Origin: Rhabditophanes sp. KR3021
Taxonomy: Eukaryota; Nematoda; Chromadorea; Rhabditida; Alloionematidae
Direction of reading: 5' to 3'
Length of the DNA: 64,000 nucleotides
Assembly (NCBI GenBank): GCA_963281155.1
Contig: CAUJLY010000006.1
Coordinates: 3,100,001-3,164,000 of the forward strand
The translations under genes and the position numbers were made by a program. Shown here one piece after another: positions 35,463 through 48,518 of the stretch. The notes below the pieces were generated by a model. It did not search any database and was not told where the DNA came from. It saw only the letters and a list, made by a program, of their open reading frames with translations. Each line of letters begins with the position of its first letter. The stretch's first letter is position 1.

Positions 35463-37128
35463 ATCAAAATATTATCAGTTTAATTAATAAGTATATTATC
35501 AATTCTGATAAACCAAGTATACATTTACTCAATTATAATTGTCCTAGAACAAGAATTACAAGACATTATGTCTGAATATATATTGGCATATAAAGCTTCA
35601 GTATCCAATAATTTGCCTTGAATGTGTATTTATTTACACACTACAAATTATGGCATAACTTTCCTTAAGAAGTCTGTCATCCATATTAAAACGTAAAAAG
35701 AATAACCACGAATAAATTTGAAAAGATTATAATAGGGAAATATGAAAAAATTGTTATGTGCATTCATTTATTTTATCACTTTTATTGCCTTCCAATTATA
35801 AATATGACGAAAATATTCTATTTAAGTGTAATCACTTTTTGTAAATAAAACGACCAAGATGTAGAAAAATAATAATAAATTTAAAATAATGCAATTAATA
35901 TAGCAAAATAGTTACAGATTAATTAATTACCTTCAACTAAGAGTGTAATCTTGCAACTTTGCACCTTAATAATCATGTTTTGCATATTAGTCGAATTAAT
36001 AGGCTTTATTGTATAGAACATTGAACATTTTATAAATTCCTTGACATTAAATGATCTACATTATTTAATTAATAACATTTTGTAAATAAACTTCAATATC
36101 AAATTATTTGGATTTTGATGTATGACTGATGTAATCTCGTAAAAAGTGTATTTACAAACATTCTGTTTACACTATTGCAAGATTAGGTGATACTTTTTTC
36201 TAAGATGTGTCTTTTCATTTCCTTAAAATGATATTAATATTGATAAAAAGGTTGTTTTAATAAATTTGCAGACATATACCTCTTATCTTAATGCAAAAAC
36301 GATATTTTAAGAGCAATTTGATATTGAATTAGAGTAGTTTGGTGTATTTATAACTAGCGAAAATAGTTGCAACTGTGTAAAATTATTTATTATCAATTTG
36401 TTCATAATGAAGATAATAATTGGTATAGATTATGAATTTACATTAAAATCTTTTATTAAACAGTCATAAAATAGATGAAATCATAATTAATCTTTGCACA
36501 CAAAGTTGTGAATTTGAAGAATTATATTTTTTGTCAACACATTTAAGATTACTATGATACAAAATGAAGTAAAAACGGGGTCAATTGAACTGGATATTTA
36601 TAGCAACTCAATAAAATGTTTTGTTACATTTGTTTCAAATAAAAAATTGTCGTTCCTGATCAAAATACAAACAACAACTATCACTCCATTTGATAGTATT
36701 TTTTGATATCTCGAATATTATATATTTCTTCATGCTCATATATTGAAAAGGAAATAAACGTTCATATTATGTGCTCAGTCAGATGAAGAATCTGACCAAA
36801 GCAACTTATAGAAATTCGTGTATATTTAAAATAAATTGGCCCATAACTTTCCTCGTCAATGTAAAACAGTGAAATTCAACCTATAGATATGTTTAGGTGC
36901 CAATGTCATAAAATATGAATACAATATTTCTTTTAAAGTTAATTAGGAATTATTATATGGGTGATAATGTCAAAGAACCTATCTATTGTAACTTTTATAA
37001 GGATATAAAGTGTAATATTTACTTTAATTTGTCAAAAGGTTTGTATTTTGTTTGTATATATTTATTACTGAACTTATTGCTGGTCCGAAAGTCAATTTCT
37101 CTTCACAGTTGACACATTCGAACTTTCA
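35463..37128. other. AT-rich intergenic region
   Basis: No open frame above noise; very A/T-rich. Confidence 0.55.
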
Positions 37129-38129
37129 TCAAAAATTCCGGTGGCTCTTCCAACACTTGATTAACAAGCTTAGACATTCTCTAATTGAGGTGTATGAAAC
37201 GGGAATTATTTCTTGACTTAATAATTGTAACGGAAGTACGGAGTTCATAATATCCCTTTTGTTTGAATGAAACACAGTATGAATAGCATCAAGACTATGT
37301 GCAATTTTATCTCCAAAGACATTGTAGTTCACAGAATTTGAAAATGTATCGTTGTAAATTGACATATCCAGCATTTAATGAATATATCCGGATAGTTTCA
37401 TAAGCTCTATAATAACCTGTGCAGATTCCATGTTTAGTTCCTACCGATTTGCCTATACTTGATTTCCCACCAATATGATCATTATTTTGTTTGATAAATA
37501 AGTAGTTTAAACAGAATGAAATAAGTCTCTTATTATTATGGAGATCAAAGCCAATGAATACATTATTTAAATGCTTAGCATAATCTATAAGTAGATATTC
37601 TATCACTTTTAAAGTTAAATCACGATCACGTTGCCTTTCGTCTTCAAATATAAAGTCATAAGTGTGAATATCAGAGATTAACAAAAGAAAGCATGTGAGG
37701 GATTTGCCATTGTTGATTTTTATTGAATGCGAATTATAAATAAATAGACTTGAAATGATAAATGAATAATATATAATTTTATAAAAAAATTTGATGTGAA
37801 ATACATGGTAAGCTAAGGGAAATCTGTCATGTAATCGACTGTCGACGTGTTGGGAAAACGCACAATGTAGGAAATAAATTCCAATTTTGGTCAAATAATG
37901 TGCTGTTATTCCTTAAATAAGAAAAATAAAAATTGAAAAAATCGACGAAGCTTTGGAACTTGGATACGATAGACGTGTCGAAGGTGCGGGATTCATTATG
38001 AATAAATAAATGAAACCATCGTTGAAAAAGTTTGGTCGCTTCAAAACTTGACATTTTTTTTGGTTTCTGTATAAATATGTGCGTATTTATATTTAGAAAC
38101 AAACACATAAAAAATACGTTTTGTATCAA
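37129..38129 (-). pseudogene. frame-interrupted coding region, unknown product
   Basis: Three overlapping minus-strand frames (38129-37827, 37894-37307, 37374-37129) each show protein-like stretches: MSSFEATKLFQRWFHLFIHN, then FEDERQRDRDLTLKVIEYLL and LINYAKHLNNVFIGFDLHNN-like sequence, then NYNVFGDKIAHSLDAIHTVF. The composition is coherent, but frame changes near 37860 and 37330 are not explained by good splice sites. A possible in-frame 45-base intron lies near 37410-37460. It could be a gene with indels, a decayed gene or a multi-exon gene I cannot resolve. No family recognised. It is arranged head to head with the broken + strand gene that follows. Confidence 0.4.
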
Positions 38130-38163
38130 GTTTTATCAAATAAAATTGAATAGTACTAAAAAT

Positions 38164-39481
38164 CCGTAAAAAGAAAGATTGTGTTCACACATATTGTCAC
38201 TACTCCGGAAGCAACAAAATTATCTAATCACGAAGAAGATAATTTACTTCTGAGACTTTTTTAAAACTACGGCTGAGCAATGTCCCCCTGAATTGTCATC
38301 TTTGTCAAAAGAAAAAATCCTTGATAGCTGTAACACAATACCTGATTATGCCGACTATGATTCAAAGATTTTACACATTGATAAGTACAGTTCCGTCAGC
38401 ACCGATACTTCCAATGCTATTATGCTGCGAAATAATGTTATTGGAGATTCTTTGGTATAATTTAAAATAATTGAACATGATTCATTTGTTCAAAACATTT
38501 CTCGACAGCCTGATACAATAATAAAGGTTAATTATTTACTTCTTAAGTGGATCACCGGAATCGTTAACTGTTATTTCATCCATTTGAGTAACAAACATTT
38601 TATTCTTTTCCCATAAAATCGAACAATACTTGCTAAACTCGATAACCAGATAGCTCCTGGAACAATTGAAACCGCCCCTGAGAGAGAAGAGACTCAAACT
38701 AAGAAAAATCAAACAGCTAATGGGTGGCTTTATTACTTCAAAAGTTATGAAAATCACAAAGAAAGAATAACATGAAGTCACCAATATAAAATTGGGGAAC
38801 ATTAAATAGATTATAACTTTACATATGCATTATGAGAATGCAGATTACAGCCTAATTTGCATAGAATATCATCAGAAACAATCCTTTCTCCAGCGATTCA
38901 GGTGGTTTTGAATCGTCCATTGATCACAATTCTAATGATCTGTGTAAATTAATTGACAAGGGAGTTTATAATTTGCTGGAAAAAACTCCACACACAGATG
39001 CTTCTGTTAATAATTTATATTACCTTATTGAACAAGTGGGCACGTTTTCTAAAGACATGAATCTACAAAAGCTATTAGCCAAGTAACATTAAAAGTGAGA
39101 AATATCGCATTAGCAAGACTGTAGTTCCATTTATTGAAAATAACAAAAAGAAAATTGAGCCAAGGGTTAACTCTAATGATCTTCTTAATAGTCCCTCTTT
39201 ATACACCTTTGATGGCTCTTTGTTAACTGAGATAAGTGCTTGAAGTATATTTATATTCATACATAATATAATCGTAGAATCAGCAGAAGTTATTAAAATG
39301 TTCTTATTACACTAATATTAAAGAGGATATAGATAGAATCATACCTACACAAGGAAAATATTGTCATCGACGAAAATTTAAAATATTTGCCACTAGTCTT
39401 ATATGGATAGTATTAGTAATGTTCTTTTTCAATTTTATAAAAAATGAGTATGTTATTAATATAGCCATTGGCTACATATAG
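38164..39481 (+). pseudogene. broken multi-exon gene ending in a C-terminal membrane anchor
   Basis: Successive + strand stretches look strongly coding although none is long: VTTPEATKLSNHEEDNLLL (about 38190-38256), AEQCPPELSSLSKEKILDS and following residues (to 38451), IAPGTIETAPEREETQTKKN (about 38655-38715), FSSDSGGFESSIDHN...LYYLIEQVGTFSKDM (38865-39082), VVPFIENNKKKIEPRVNSND (39114-39235), then GKYCHRRKFKIFATSLIWIV and a hydrophobic anchor (39278-39481). Clear small introns at 39083-39113 (31 bases) and 39236-39277 keep phase. One-base shifts in a T6 run (38257-38262) and an A4 run (39295-39298) break the frame, and the joins around 38.45-38.87 kb are unresolved. A soluble, Ser/Asp/Glu-rich domain with a C-terminal transmembrane segment suggests a tail-anchored protein. 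Family not recognised. Confidence 0.5.
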
Positions 39482-40030
39482 TTTCAAAATAAATTAATTT
39501 TGCCAAATAGTTTTTAAGAACAATGGCTTTTAAACTTAAAAAATGAATTTTCAACTGAAATACCCGTATCAATTTGACAAAATAGCATATTTGCAATTAA
39601 ATTTTTTACTTTGAATCTCGAATTATTTATCACAAGATCTACGAAATTGTAACCACGTAATTAATTTTTTGGTCAAGTGCTCCAAACACCGTGCTATGCA
39701 TATCTTAGTGGTTTTGAGTGCTTATGCCCACAAGCATGAATATAGATTTTGTGTGTAATTTTAGGAATAGTTTTCAAGAAATTTAATAAATGAAAAAAGA
39801 TTATTTTATTAATATAACATCAATCACTATGATTAATTTTAAAAGAGCCTTTTAAATTAAATAGATATTAATTTGAATTATACTTGAATACAAATTCAAT
39901 TTGTATCTTATTTCCGTCTTTACTTATTTGCAACTTCGGCTTGATAAAAGTAATTTTTCCAAAGCATTGTCAAACGATAAAACTAGGAAGGTCATTTTTA
40001 ATTATTCAATTACTTTACTTTAAAATTTAG
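39482..40030. other. AT-rich spacer between two broken genes
   Basis: No coding signal; low-complexity A/T. It ends at an AATTTAG acceptor (40030). Confidence 0.5.
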
Positions 40031-40607
40031 CAAGTAACCTTCATGTTGTAGTTACTTTTAAAGAGTTGGCTTTTGCGAAATCGGAAGTCTATCATTATTT
40101 TCAATATTCCTTGACTTTAAGGGCAAAGGGAATATCCCTTAACGCATTATCCAAGTTTGCCTCTGAGTTTGAGTTTCATGTGGAGGTTTTAATTGCATAC
40201 AGAACCTTGCTAACTTGTATCTTATTGCAATTTTAAACTTATGTCGTCTACTGAAACGAATTCAAACTGCTACTGTTCATTCGAAGTATAAAGGAAACAA
40301 AAACTATTTTGAGTGTAACATTTTCCCAACTTCCCTGTGAAAGAAAATCAAATAGAATATCAATTTGAATATCAGTTATATTTTAGGTTCGACAAGCGCA
40401 CATATCTGGCGGAAGTTACTTAAAATGATTCTTACTTTAACAAACACCACATATGAAAAGTATTATAAAATATCCATTTACATACCAATCAGTATAAACA
40501 AAAATCACACTGATATACAAAAACGTTCAAGTTTACAACCTGTCGATTTGGACACGTTTCCACTTTTGTTAAAAATATATATTGACGTGAAAGATTCCTC
40601 AATTTGA
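40031..40607 (+). pseudogene. frame-broken coding remnant
   Basis: From 40031 an open frame reads FKELAFAKSEVYHYFQYSLT and continues to FEFHVEVLIAYR. A one-base shift at about 40201 leads to LANLYLIAILNLCRLLKRIQ and KGNKNYFECNIFPTSL, ending near 40338. A TTTTAG acceptor (40386) precedes a third open stretch (HIWRKLLKMILTLTNTTYEK...) to a stop at 40607. The third stretch does not join the second in phase by the obvious GTGAAA donor. It may be the remains of one gene or of two. Unknown family. Confidence 0.4.
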
Positions 40608-43600
40608 TAAATACGTGTCAACTTTTAAGCCTTAGAAGGTCTCGTTTTAATCTGATTTATTACACAAAAAGAAACAAAGTTTTAAAAGATCTTTATTAAA
40701 TGAAGAAACAAAATACAATACAAAATACTTGGAAATATTAAATTTTTAGAAGATGATGGTGTCGAGTTTTCACAATGATCTCAGATGAATAATACTATCT
40801 GGAGTTCATGTGAAAACAGGGCTCCAGCAACTAATGCGCAAAAATTTAATTAGAAAGCCTGAAAGTGTTTTAAGTGAAGAATCCACGTAATATAAACTTA
40901 CTATATATACCGGTATATATTTACCCATCCATTGACTGACACACCACAGAAATCCAAATGAAGGAGCAACCCCAAAAATTTAAGCAAACCACCACCACCT
41001 CTGCAAATGAAGACACTGATATGTGATGGCGTTGTAGTAATTGTCGACAACGCATCGTCGTCATCTCAAATAGGAGGAGTGAATGATGCATCAGTGAGAT
41101 AGTGTGTATGCTACAACCGCTCACGTTTCCCTTCCACCTTTCAACTAACAATCGTTGATAACGAGACCAAAGCGACTCATTATCGAGTATTGAGACGGTG
41201 TGGTGGTAGACAAGTTGTGGTGCACATTGCTAGGTGGGCTCTTCTCTTTTAGTATGCACAACATACACACCGCATCTATACACCCAAATCACTTTTCAAT
41301 AAGCATCGACACAAGAACAACAAAAAAGAAAGATTTAGCGGTATAGCTTGAACTAGGATGGTATTAAGTATATAATTTGTGTGTACATGAGGGTGATGTC
41401 GACGTTTTTGACAAAAGAAAGACGATTTGGACGAAGGCGACCTGTGTTCAAGTGTATGCTAGTAGTGGACGAAAAGAGAAAATCAAAAAGAGCCAACGTC
41501 TCTCCTCTGTCTGTCATCAATTGTTAGATCGGAATCAGGCAAAGGGTCTGTTTTATACATCAACACTTTTAAACAAATCACTACTACTTTCCAAATCACT
41601 GCTACTCTAACAAAAAATGCACCAACTTGTTAGTAAAACATAAAATAATACGTATTTTGCGATGGTTGAGTTTTTGATATATGTCTAGAGCGCAAATGGC
41701 CAGTATAAGTGCTTCAAAAAAATTTGCAGTTAAATGAAAGGGACCAAAATTAACTTTTTGGTTATATAATAAAAATGTATACTTCCCAATAACTTAACAC
41801 AAATATGCTTTCAACTCACAGCAAGAAATCACATGACGAGGTTTGTATACTCAATCTTAAAAAGTCAATAAAATTTAGTAAGGAATGACAAGAATGTGTC
41901 TTTTGTCCATCTAACGAACATACCATTTGTGATAAACAAAACTTACATTATTGATAATTGTGTTGACTGGAATGATGGCACAACAACTATTTAAAGGAGT
42001 ATTAATGAAGCTTTAGACCACTGCAAAACAACTTGGCATATCCGTTTGCACAGCTTATCTGGACCAAATTAAACAAATAATTTAGGGTTGTTGAAGGGAG
42101 AGGAGTGGAGAGTGGTTCAGTTTGAACGGTGCACAATTGTGATCTTTTCCTCAGCTATTTATACCCTTGGTTAGCATATTATCTAATGACTAGGATAATC
42201 GAGAAATTGTAAAAATAGGCGGGCTCCCTCCCTCTTTTTGTTGGTGCAATCCTTTAGCCGCATTAGTATATTCAATTTGCTGTACACATATCAATTTTGT
42301 GTTGTACTACTATTAACATCAAACAAAAAGGAAAACGTTTGGGTATACACATATTCAAACTATTTTAATGGTATCAAATACAAAGTGAAAAAAGTAGATC
42401 GAACATGAGAGATACAAATATTTATATAGAAAAAAGGGAATTATTATAAACAAAGAAAATGTACAATTTGTGGTATCATGTACTTTTCAAAACAAAATAC
42501 ATTCAATCACACAACAATTACATATTTTATCTTTCCACCAACTCATATCAACTAAATCATCCTAAACAATCATTTAATAACATTATCATTTGCAATACGA
42601 AGTTGAAACATGAAATGTTTATAATAAGAAGAAACAAAATATTATTTAACACACTTGCTCAGGATATATCAATTACATTTGATTTCATTGAGCATATTGT
42701 TTGTTTTGCCTATGCACTTTATGGTTTGATCAATCAAAGTTGAAGGCATACACATCCCTTTCAAGTTGATTTAAGCAGCTCTTTTTTCAATTGCTTTTGA
42801 TCTTATTCCGGGATTTGGTTAGCAAGTAAATATCTCTATACTAACCTATATACTTATTTTCCAAGGCACTCCAAACTCATACCAATCTATATCAGAATAC
42901 ATATATACATTTAGATTGGGTATTTAGACAAATTTGCAGTGGAGTATTATATACATATGTATACTTAATCTGTCCAATCAACTTTGTATATAATGTATAA
43001 TATCAAATTTCCCAACGCATTATAAAGCCACTTTGACTACTTATGTTTTTTGGTAGACATTTCTTTTGATCTGATAGGATGTGAAGAGAGGAATAAAAAA
43101 GATGATGACGATGTTGCATCATCAACATAATGTTCGATACAATGTGTGCCCTTTTTAACTCAGGTTTAAAAAGATGGTCTATGCAGTATGTTCAATTACG
43201 TGTATATTTATATATGAGACATTGTCTTTGCGGAATGGCCATTAACTCACTCACAAATCAAAGACAATTTAGAGAGCCATTTTTTCCCTTTGCTCTCGGT
43301 ATGTTGCAATATATTGACAAAGAGAGAACTTGTGATTATACATCTTTGACACATTACACAACAGATTGAAGAACACTTTGTTTAAATTATATAAATGGCA
43401 ATCTCTTCATTTTATCTTTTGCATAAGTATGCTGATATCAAAAATATTAGTTATGCTATTAATTGAATATGAAAAAAGATGTGGCGTTGTTTTAAGAACA
43501 ATTGTGCACATAAAACTATACAACATTCATATATAATATCAAATATTCCTTTCCCTAACGATGATCGAAAGGATAATAATAAATGTATATACGTGAATCG

Positions 43601-44023
43601 AAATTGTGTGTGAAGCGCAATTATTTTTCAGCGTTACCACTCATATAGATTGACGTGGCAATCACTTTTGATATACAAGTAATCATGTTTGTTTGAGAAA
43701 AGCATCATAAACTTTTGTCAGATACGAGTGTGATGGAGAATGGTTATTAGAGTTGGCAGAGTTGATAAAAAGAGAAGCGATGTGTGCTAGAACAATTCAA
43801 CAATTTTATGATAACAAAAGTTCAAGGTAAAAATGTGTTTAATTTGACATGAATAAGAAGATGTGATATGAGAATTGGAAACGATATTACACAAAAATTT
43901 GTCTCGCACATTTAGATTCATTTTGGATAAGCAACTTTGGAAGTATTTGTGTAAGGTTTAAATAAATTTATTACAAAATAATAAATGTCAATAAAATAGA
44001 AACATATTCGATAATAAAGATTG
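40608..44023. other. long intergenic region
   Basis: Open frames at 40921-41151 (-), 41377-41610 (+), 42459-42743 (+) and 43130-43369 (+) look like chance frames: no splice context, odd composition and no family resemblance. No RNA gene seen. Confidence 0.5.
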
Positions 44024-44948
44024 TTAGTGGTTGGTTTGTTCTTGTTCACCAGTAAATTCAATGATATATCCTTTAGCCGCCATAAGTGAACGTCTTCTGA
44101 CCCAAGCTGTGTAACGAGCAGCCCAAGTTGGGTGGAATGTACCACAGCTTGTCGCGGATGTACATTTCAAGGCACAAATTTCTTTGAAAGCCTCGGCTAC
44201 TGGGAAAGGAGCAGGATCATTGTGAGTCAATAGTTGAATATCGTTTTCACTAGCATACTTGTGGAGTTCTGGTGGAACCTAAGAAGAAATATAATAGAGT
44301 ATTTTTGGTGCATTTTACTTACAACACAACAAGCATCGATATTGAAGTGATTAACACACGGCTTGATTAGAGCTTGGTCAAACAATTGAGTCAATTGGTT
44401 TAAAGAAAAATCAGCAACTCCAAGGTTGGTAACTTTGTGGGTCTTAACAAATTCTTCTAATTCCTTCCATAATTTCATGACCTCTGTAATAAACAATTTG
44501 TCTTCTTCCTCTTCGGTCTTGACATTTTCTGGGTAATCAAGCATTGGAAAGGAGACAATAAGTTGCTCGATATTATCAGTGTTTAATTCTCTCAAAGTCC
44601 CTTCAACAGCCTTTTCAATTTGGGTAAAATCGAATTCTTGGAGGAAAATTTTTAAAGTAATCTTTAAGTCGTCTCTTTCAAAGGGTGTTTCAGTTAGGCT
44701 GTTTGAGTTCAAAAGAAGTACTCCATGTTCACTAAAGTGATTAAAAAATTAGTTGTGGTACTTTAACCAGGTACTTACTTTACGCCGCTATCTTGAATAA
44801 TATTCAAGTAGCTCAAGCAGGCTTTAAACTCTTCAGCTGAATTGGCAAATCGCTGCAATTTTAAATCTCCATGTTGATTGACATTTCCGGTGTGAATATA
44901 AAATTTCTTCAATGGTTGCAATTTTTCGAGAACTGTTTGTCCGAGCAT
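44024..44948 (-). CDS. GCLM: glutamate-cysteine ligase modifier subunit (GCLM)
   Basis: Exons 44948-44779, 44731-44323 and 44278-44024 (introns of 47 and 44 bases) give 277 residues (human GCLM is 274). The protein is the regulatory partner of the catalytic subunit in the first step of glutathione synthesis, and it has an aldo-keto-reductase-like fold without that activity. Landmarks: FYIHTGNVNQHGDLKL (human LHLQTGNLLNWGRL); VMKLWKELEEFVKTHKVTNLGV (LQPYWEELENLVQSKKIVAIGT); LFDQALIKPCVNHFNIDACCVVPPEL (LYQWAQVKPNSNQVNLASCCVMPPDL); DIQLLTHNDPAPF (DIQLLTHNDPKEL); and a last part WVRRRSLMAAKGYIIEF (IVKSRGIIKSKGYILQA). Every exon junction keeps phase. No sign of decay. Confidence 0.96.
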
Positions 44949-46073
44949 GGTAATTATCTATAAATTGTAATTGAGTTTAGTTAGAGTAATTATCTATTAA
45001 TTGTAATTACAAAAGGTTAGCTATATAACGGAGAATGCGAGTAATTAAATGAAATAGATTAAAAACGTTACATTTTAAGAAGCGTAAGCGATACTATTTT
45101 AGCTAACCACACTATACCAAGTTTAAAAAGAGGAGTAAAATAGCCAACGAAATGTAAGAAGGAGAACAGTTGAGACAGTCATTTACCAACAGATGATTGT
45201 TTTTAATCAAAAAGAAGATCGTGTTATGTAAATACCTTAAGATTTTAGAACATAAAAGATAGGGCGAAAGCATTTAATAAGTATTAAAAAGCATTATCAT
45301 GCATCTCTTTTGTAACTATCTTGACTTTTTAAATAAAGATTTAATGACATCAGTTACTGCCTTTAAATACTTTCTCCTACGCTATAACAATAAAAATAAT
45401 AAAATAAGCAAATTTTGGTGAGCCGATAAATCTATATGTTTTAGAAGACTACGTTTTCAGTGGTACTCTTACATTTAAATGAAATATTGGTTAAACTTTT
45501 AAACTTAGAACATTTTTTGTGTGTATTAATGTGCATTTTCATATCTTGACAGGCTGAAAGCCACAAACTTGATACAAACAATGTAATGTGATATCTATGC
45601 AGGAACGTTATGGTTACAAATACGTGTTATTCTTATGAAATACAGCACAAACCATTCTTCCATTGAAAGCTTAATATCAGAAGAAATAAAACTTTGTATT
45701 TGGTGATTGGTAAAAGGTATATTGCTTTCTATTTTCAAATATAATATTTATTGTGTCTTTGTATATTTTATGTTCCAATAAAAAGGATCACAAACTATAA
45801 ATACAGTTTTATGGGTTTACAAACAATAGACAAATAAATTAAAATGCATTATAATTTGAAGAGTTCTTACCCAATTTAATAATACCCTTACCGCATAAAA
45901 AAGTCATTGCGACGCAATCAAGAATGAGGTAGAATAATAGAATTTATTAAGACAATTAACACACATTTTATGTTTAAAAATATAATGATATATAATTAAT
46001 AGATCCTTGTAGTCTACCTAAACAAATTAAATTTATTGGAAAGCTAAACCCGTTCAACAAATATTTGTTTCAT
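44949..46073. other. intergenic region upstream of GCLM
   Basis: GCLM promoter side plus the 3' flank of the MAM-like gene. No antioxidant-response or other motif that I can defend; no open frame. Confidence 0.45.
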
Positions 46074-48518
46074 TTAACAAAACAAAATTAAGGCATTCTT
46101 TTCATATTTGTAAAGCTGAATATCGAACAACCCAATTTGGCCGACTGTTTTGGACGTTATTTGGTTGGTTCCACGAGCTAAAAATACGATCTAAAAGAAA
46201 TATTGAGGATTAGGTAAATATTTTGCTTACTTGGGACATATTTGGCTTAATCAAGGCATGCTCAATAACCCAATCACGTTGTTTATTTTTACTTTTACTA
46301 TCATAAATGCAGTTATTTCCATACTTGTCTCCACATACCATCAATTGAACTCCATCAATAGCTATATGTCTTTGGAATGTGATATAAAACGTGGTACTGG
46401 AATTTAAATTGATAATAGGACTTTCAAATATATACATTGGTGAGTCCATGCCATAAAAATTGGCAGTCAAGAACAAATTATTAGTTCCATCAAGTAAATC
46501 ACTATCATCCAATGTTTTTGGCTTTGACAAGGTATTTTTCAGTTTGTCTGCAACTGTAACTACACTCCATCCTGATTCTAAAGTTTCCTCTAATTCCGGA
46601 GTTATGATAAAGTTATTATAAAGACAATTAGTTTCTTTCAAAAGTCGTTCTGGAGAACATACAATGGCATCACAACTCATTTTTGATTCATCTAATATCT
46701 TCACAGCATTAGCTATTTGAGTCTTCGCCGGTTTCTTCAACATATTCAAACCTTTTGTATCTTTAATTGCATTAGTCTCAAATTCATCGTAATCATCACT
46801 AGTTCCGCCATCTGTTAAAAAAGTAGACATTTTTTTTGCAACACTTTTGTCAACCGGTGTTATTCCTGCATCTGGGCTTTGTTGTTCTTCATCATTATCA
46901 CAGCTGTCAAGAATAGTTCCTTCCGGAACTTCGTAGCGAATGTCGCGTACAGCTGCAATGGTGCCTTGCAAAAATGTGTCGAAAACAAACGTTCTAATTA
47001 TGATCTAAAAAATTCATGAAAAGAAACAGAAGTTAGACTTACATTGAATGCCTTGTCAACGGAATCTATTTTGTGATACACATCATAATTCATGTCTGGA
47101 TAAACTCTCTTACATCTTTCAACATCAACGGGGGACAAATGTCTAATACAAATTTCTAAATGAATCAACTCACTTAGGATCTTTTTATCGTTGATGTAAG
47201 CTTTGAAAGCAATATGAGCGGAATTCTTCTGGCAATTAATTGATTTACTTATTAATAGAGCTGAATTACGAGTAGCTCCTGATTTGGTTGCGGATAGTTG
47301 TAAGAAAGAAAATTCGTTTTTATGAAATTGTTCAGGAATAGTTGATTTTGATTCTGTACTTTTGATATCTATGAATTTCCATTCATAAGAATTGGTGTCT
47401 TCATTAAACCACTTGCAAGTATCTATTTTTGTACATGCTAAATCATAAAGAGCAACTTCCTCACTTTTAAATCTAGCAGACATGGGCGGTGAAAGACCTT
47501 TCTTTTTTCCTGAATTAGTCATTGGAATTATTTCAGCTGCTTCTGCGAGGTCAGTCATAACGCTTGGAAATACTTCATTGTTAGTTTGACTTTCTGGATC
47601 AAATTTGAGTGATATTTCTTTGACTGGCAAATTTAAAGTTGGAAATATTTCTGGTTTAGAAATAATTAAGTTTGAAGCTGGTTGATATTGAGGTTTATTT
47701 TCAAAATCCGTGCTTTTGATAGCGCTAGGCGGAATTTCATTGTTTATTGCACTTGATACTCGGTATGAATTGGCAATATTCGGTGAAGGATTAGAAGGAT
47801 TATAAGCTGGAGGCATGGGACGGTAATCTGGTTTCGAAGGAACATAGTTGTGCACATCTGGATATGAATTGGTTCTTGATGAAATGTAATTAGTTGGCAT
47901 TTCAACATCACTTTTGCTACCTACATAACTTGGAACTTCTGCATAGGAATCGCTTTTGCTACCTACATAACTTGGAACTTCTGCATAGGAAGCACTGTTA
48001 CTGGGAACCTCTGCATACGAAGCACTTTTACTTGGTAAATAATTTGGAATTTCCACATAGGCATTGGTTTTACTTGGAATGCCATATGAAGTTTCTAAAA
48101 TTGGATAAGAAGCAGCAGCACTAGGTAAACTAAACGAGCTTTGTGGAACAGCATTTGAATCTTCCAAAGTTGGATAGGAAGCAGCAGCACTAGGTAAACT
48201 AAACGAGCTTTGTGGAACAGCATTTGAATCTTCCAAAGTTGGATAGGAAGCAGCAACACTAGGTATACTATATGCACTTTGCGGAACAGCATATGAAGCT
48301 TGAGCACTTTCATAAGTTGGCAAGATAATACTTGGAACTGGAGCAGATTCGACAACAGGACTAGGGTAATAATATTGAGCTGAAGCATAGCTATTGCTAA
48401 AATATTTTTTACAGCATGGAGCTCTAAAGACTTTATGTTGGTACATACACCCACTAATATACTGAAGTATTGCGAAGCAAACAACAATGAATCTACCTAA
48501 CGAGTAAATGTTCATCAT
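46074..48518 (-). CDS. large secreted MAM-like protein with a repeat-rich N-terminal region
   Basis: Exons 48518-47043, 47004-46231 and 46190-46074 keep phase across introns of 39-40 bases (788 residues). An N-terminal hydrophobic segment (SLGRFIVVCFAILQYISGC) looks like a signal peptide. A low-complexity region (about 40-260) follows, rich in Tyr, Pro, Ser and Ala, with repeats SYPTLEDSNAVPQSS... (23 residues) and SYAEVPSYVGSKSD (14 residues). The C-terminal two-thirds has paired cysteines and MAM-like patterns such as CKWFNEDTNSYEWKF, LMVCGDKYGNNCIYDSKSKN, QRDWVIEHALI and QIVFLARGTNQ...GLFDIQLY. It shares this layout with the neighbouring gene, so the two are likely duplicates. Probably extracellular, perhaps cuticle or matrix. 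An exact role is not claimed. Confidence 0.75.
47900..48000 (-). repeat. 42-base tandem repeat (14 residues) in the MAM-like gene
   Basis: Two copies of SYAEVPSYVGSKSD, almost identical at base level, sit with partial copies (SASYAEVPSNSASYAEVP). They lie next to the 69-base repeat and resemble structural Ser/Tyr/Pro repeats. Confidence 0.8.
48100..48330 (-). repeat. near-perfect 69-base tandem repeat (23 residues) in the MAM-like gene
   Basis: Two almost identical 69-base copies encode SYPTLEDSNAVPQSSFSLPS plus AAA, flanked by diverged copies (SYPILETSYGIPSK... and ESAQASYAVPQSAYSIPSVA). The copies differ by very few bases, so the duplication is recent. Confidence 0.85.

Noticed and set aside
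40921..43369. Four open frames in the 40.9-43.4 kb interval
   Set aside because: Skewed low-complexity translations without partner exons; judged to be chance.
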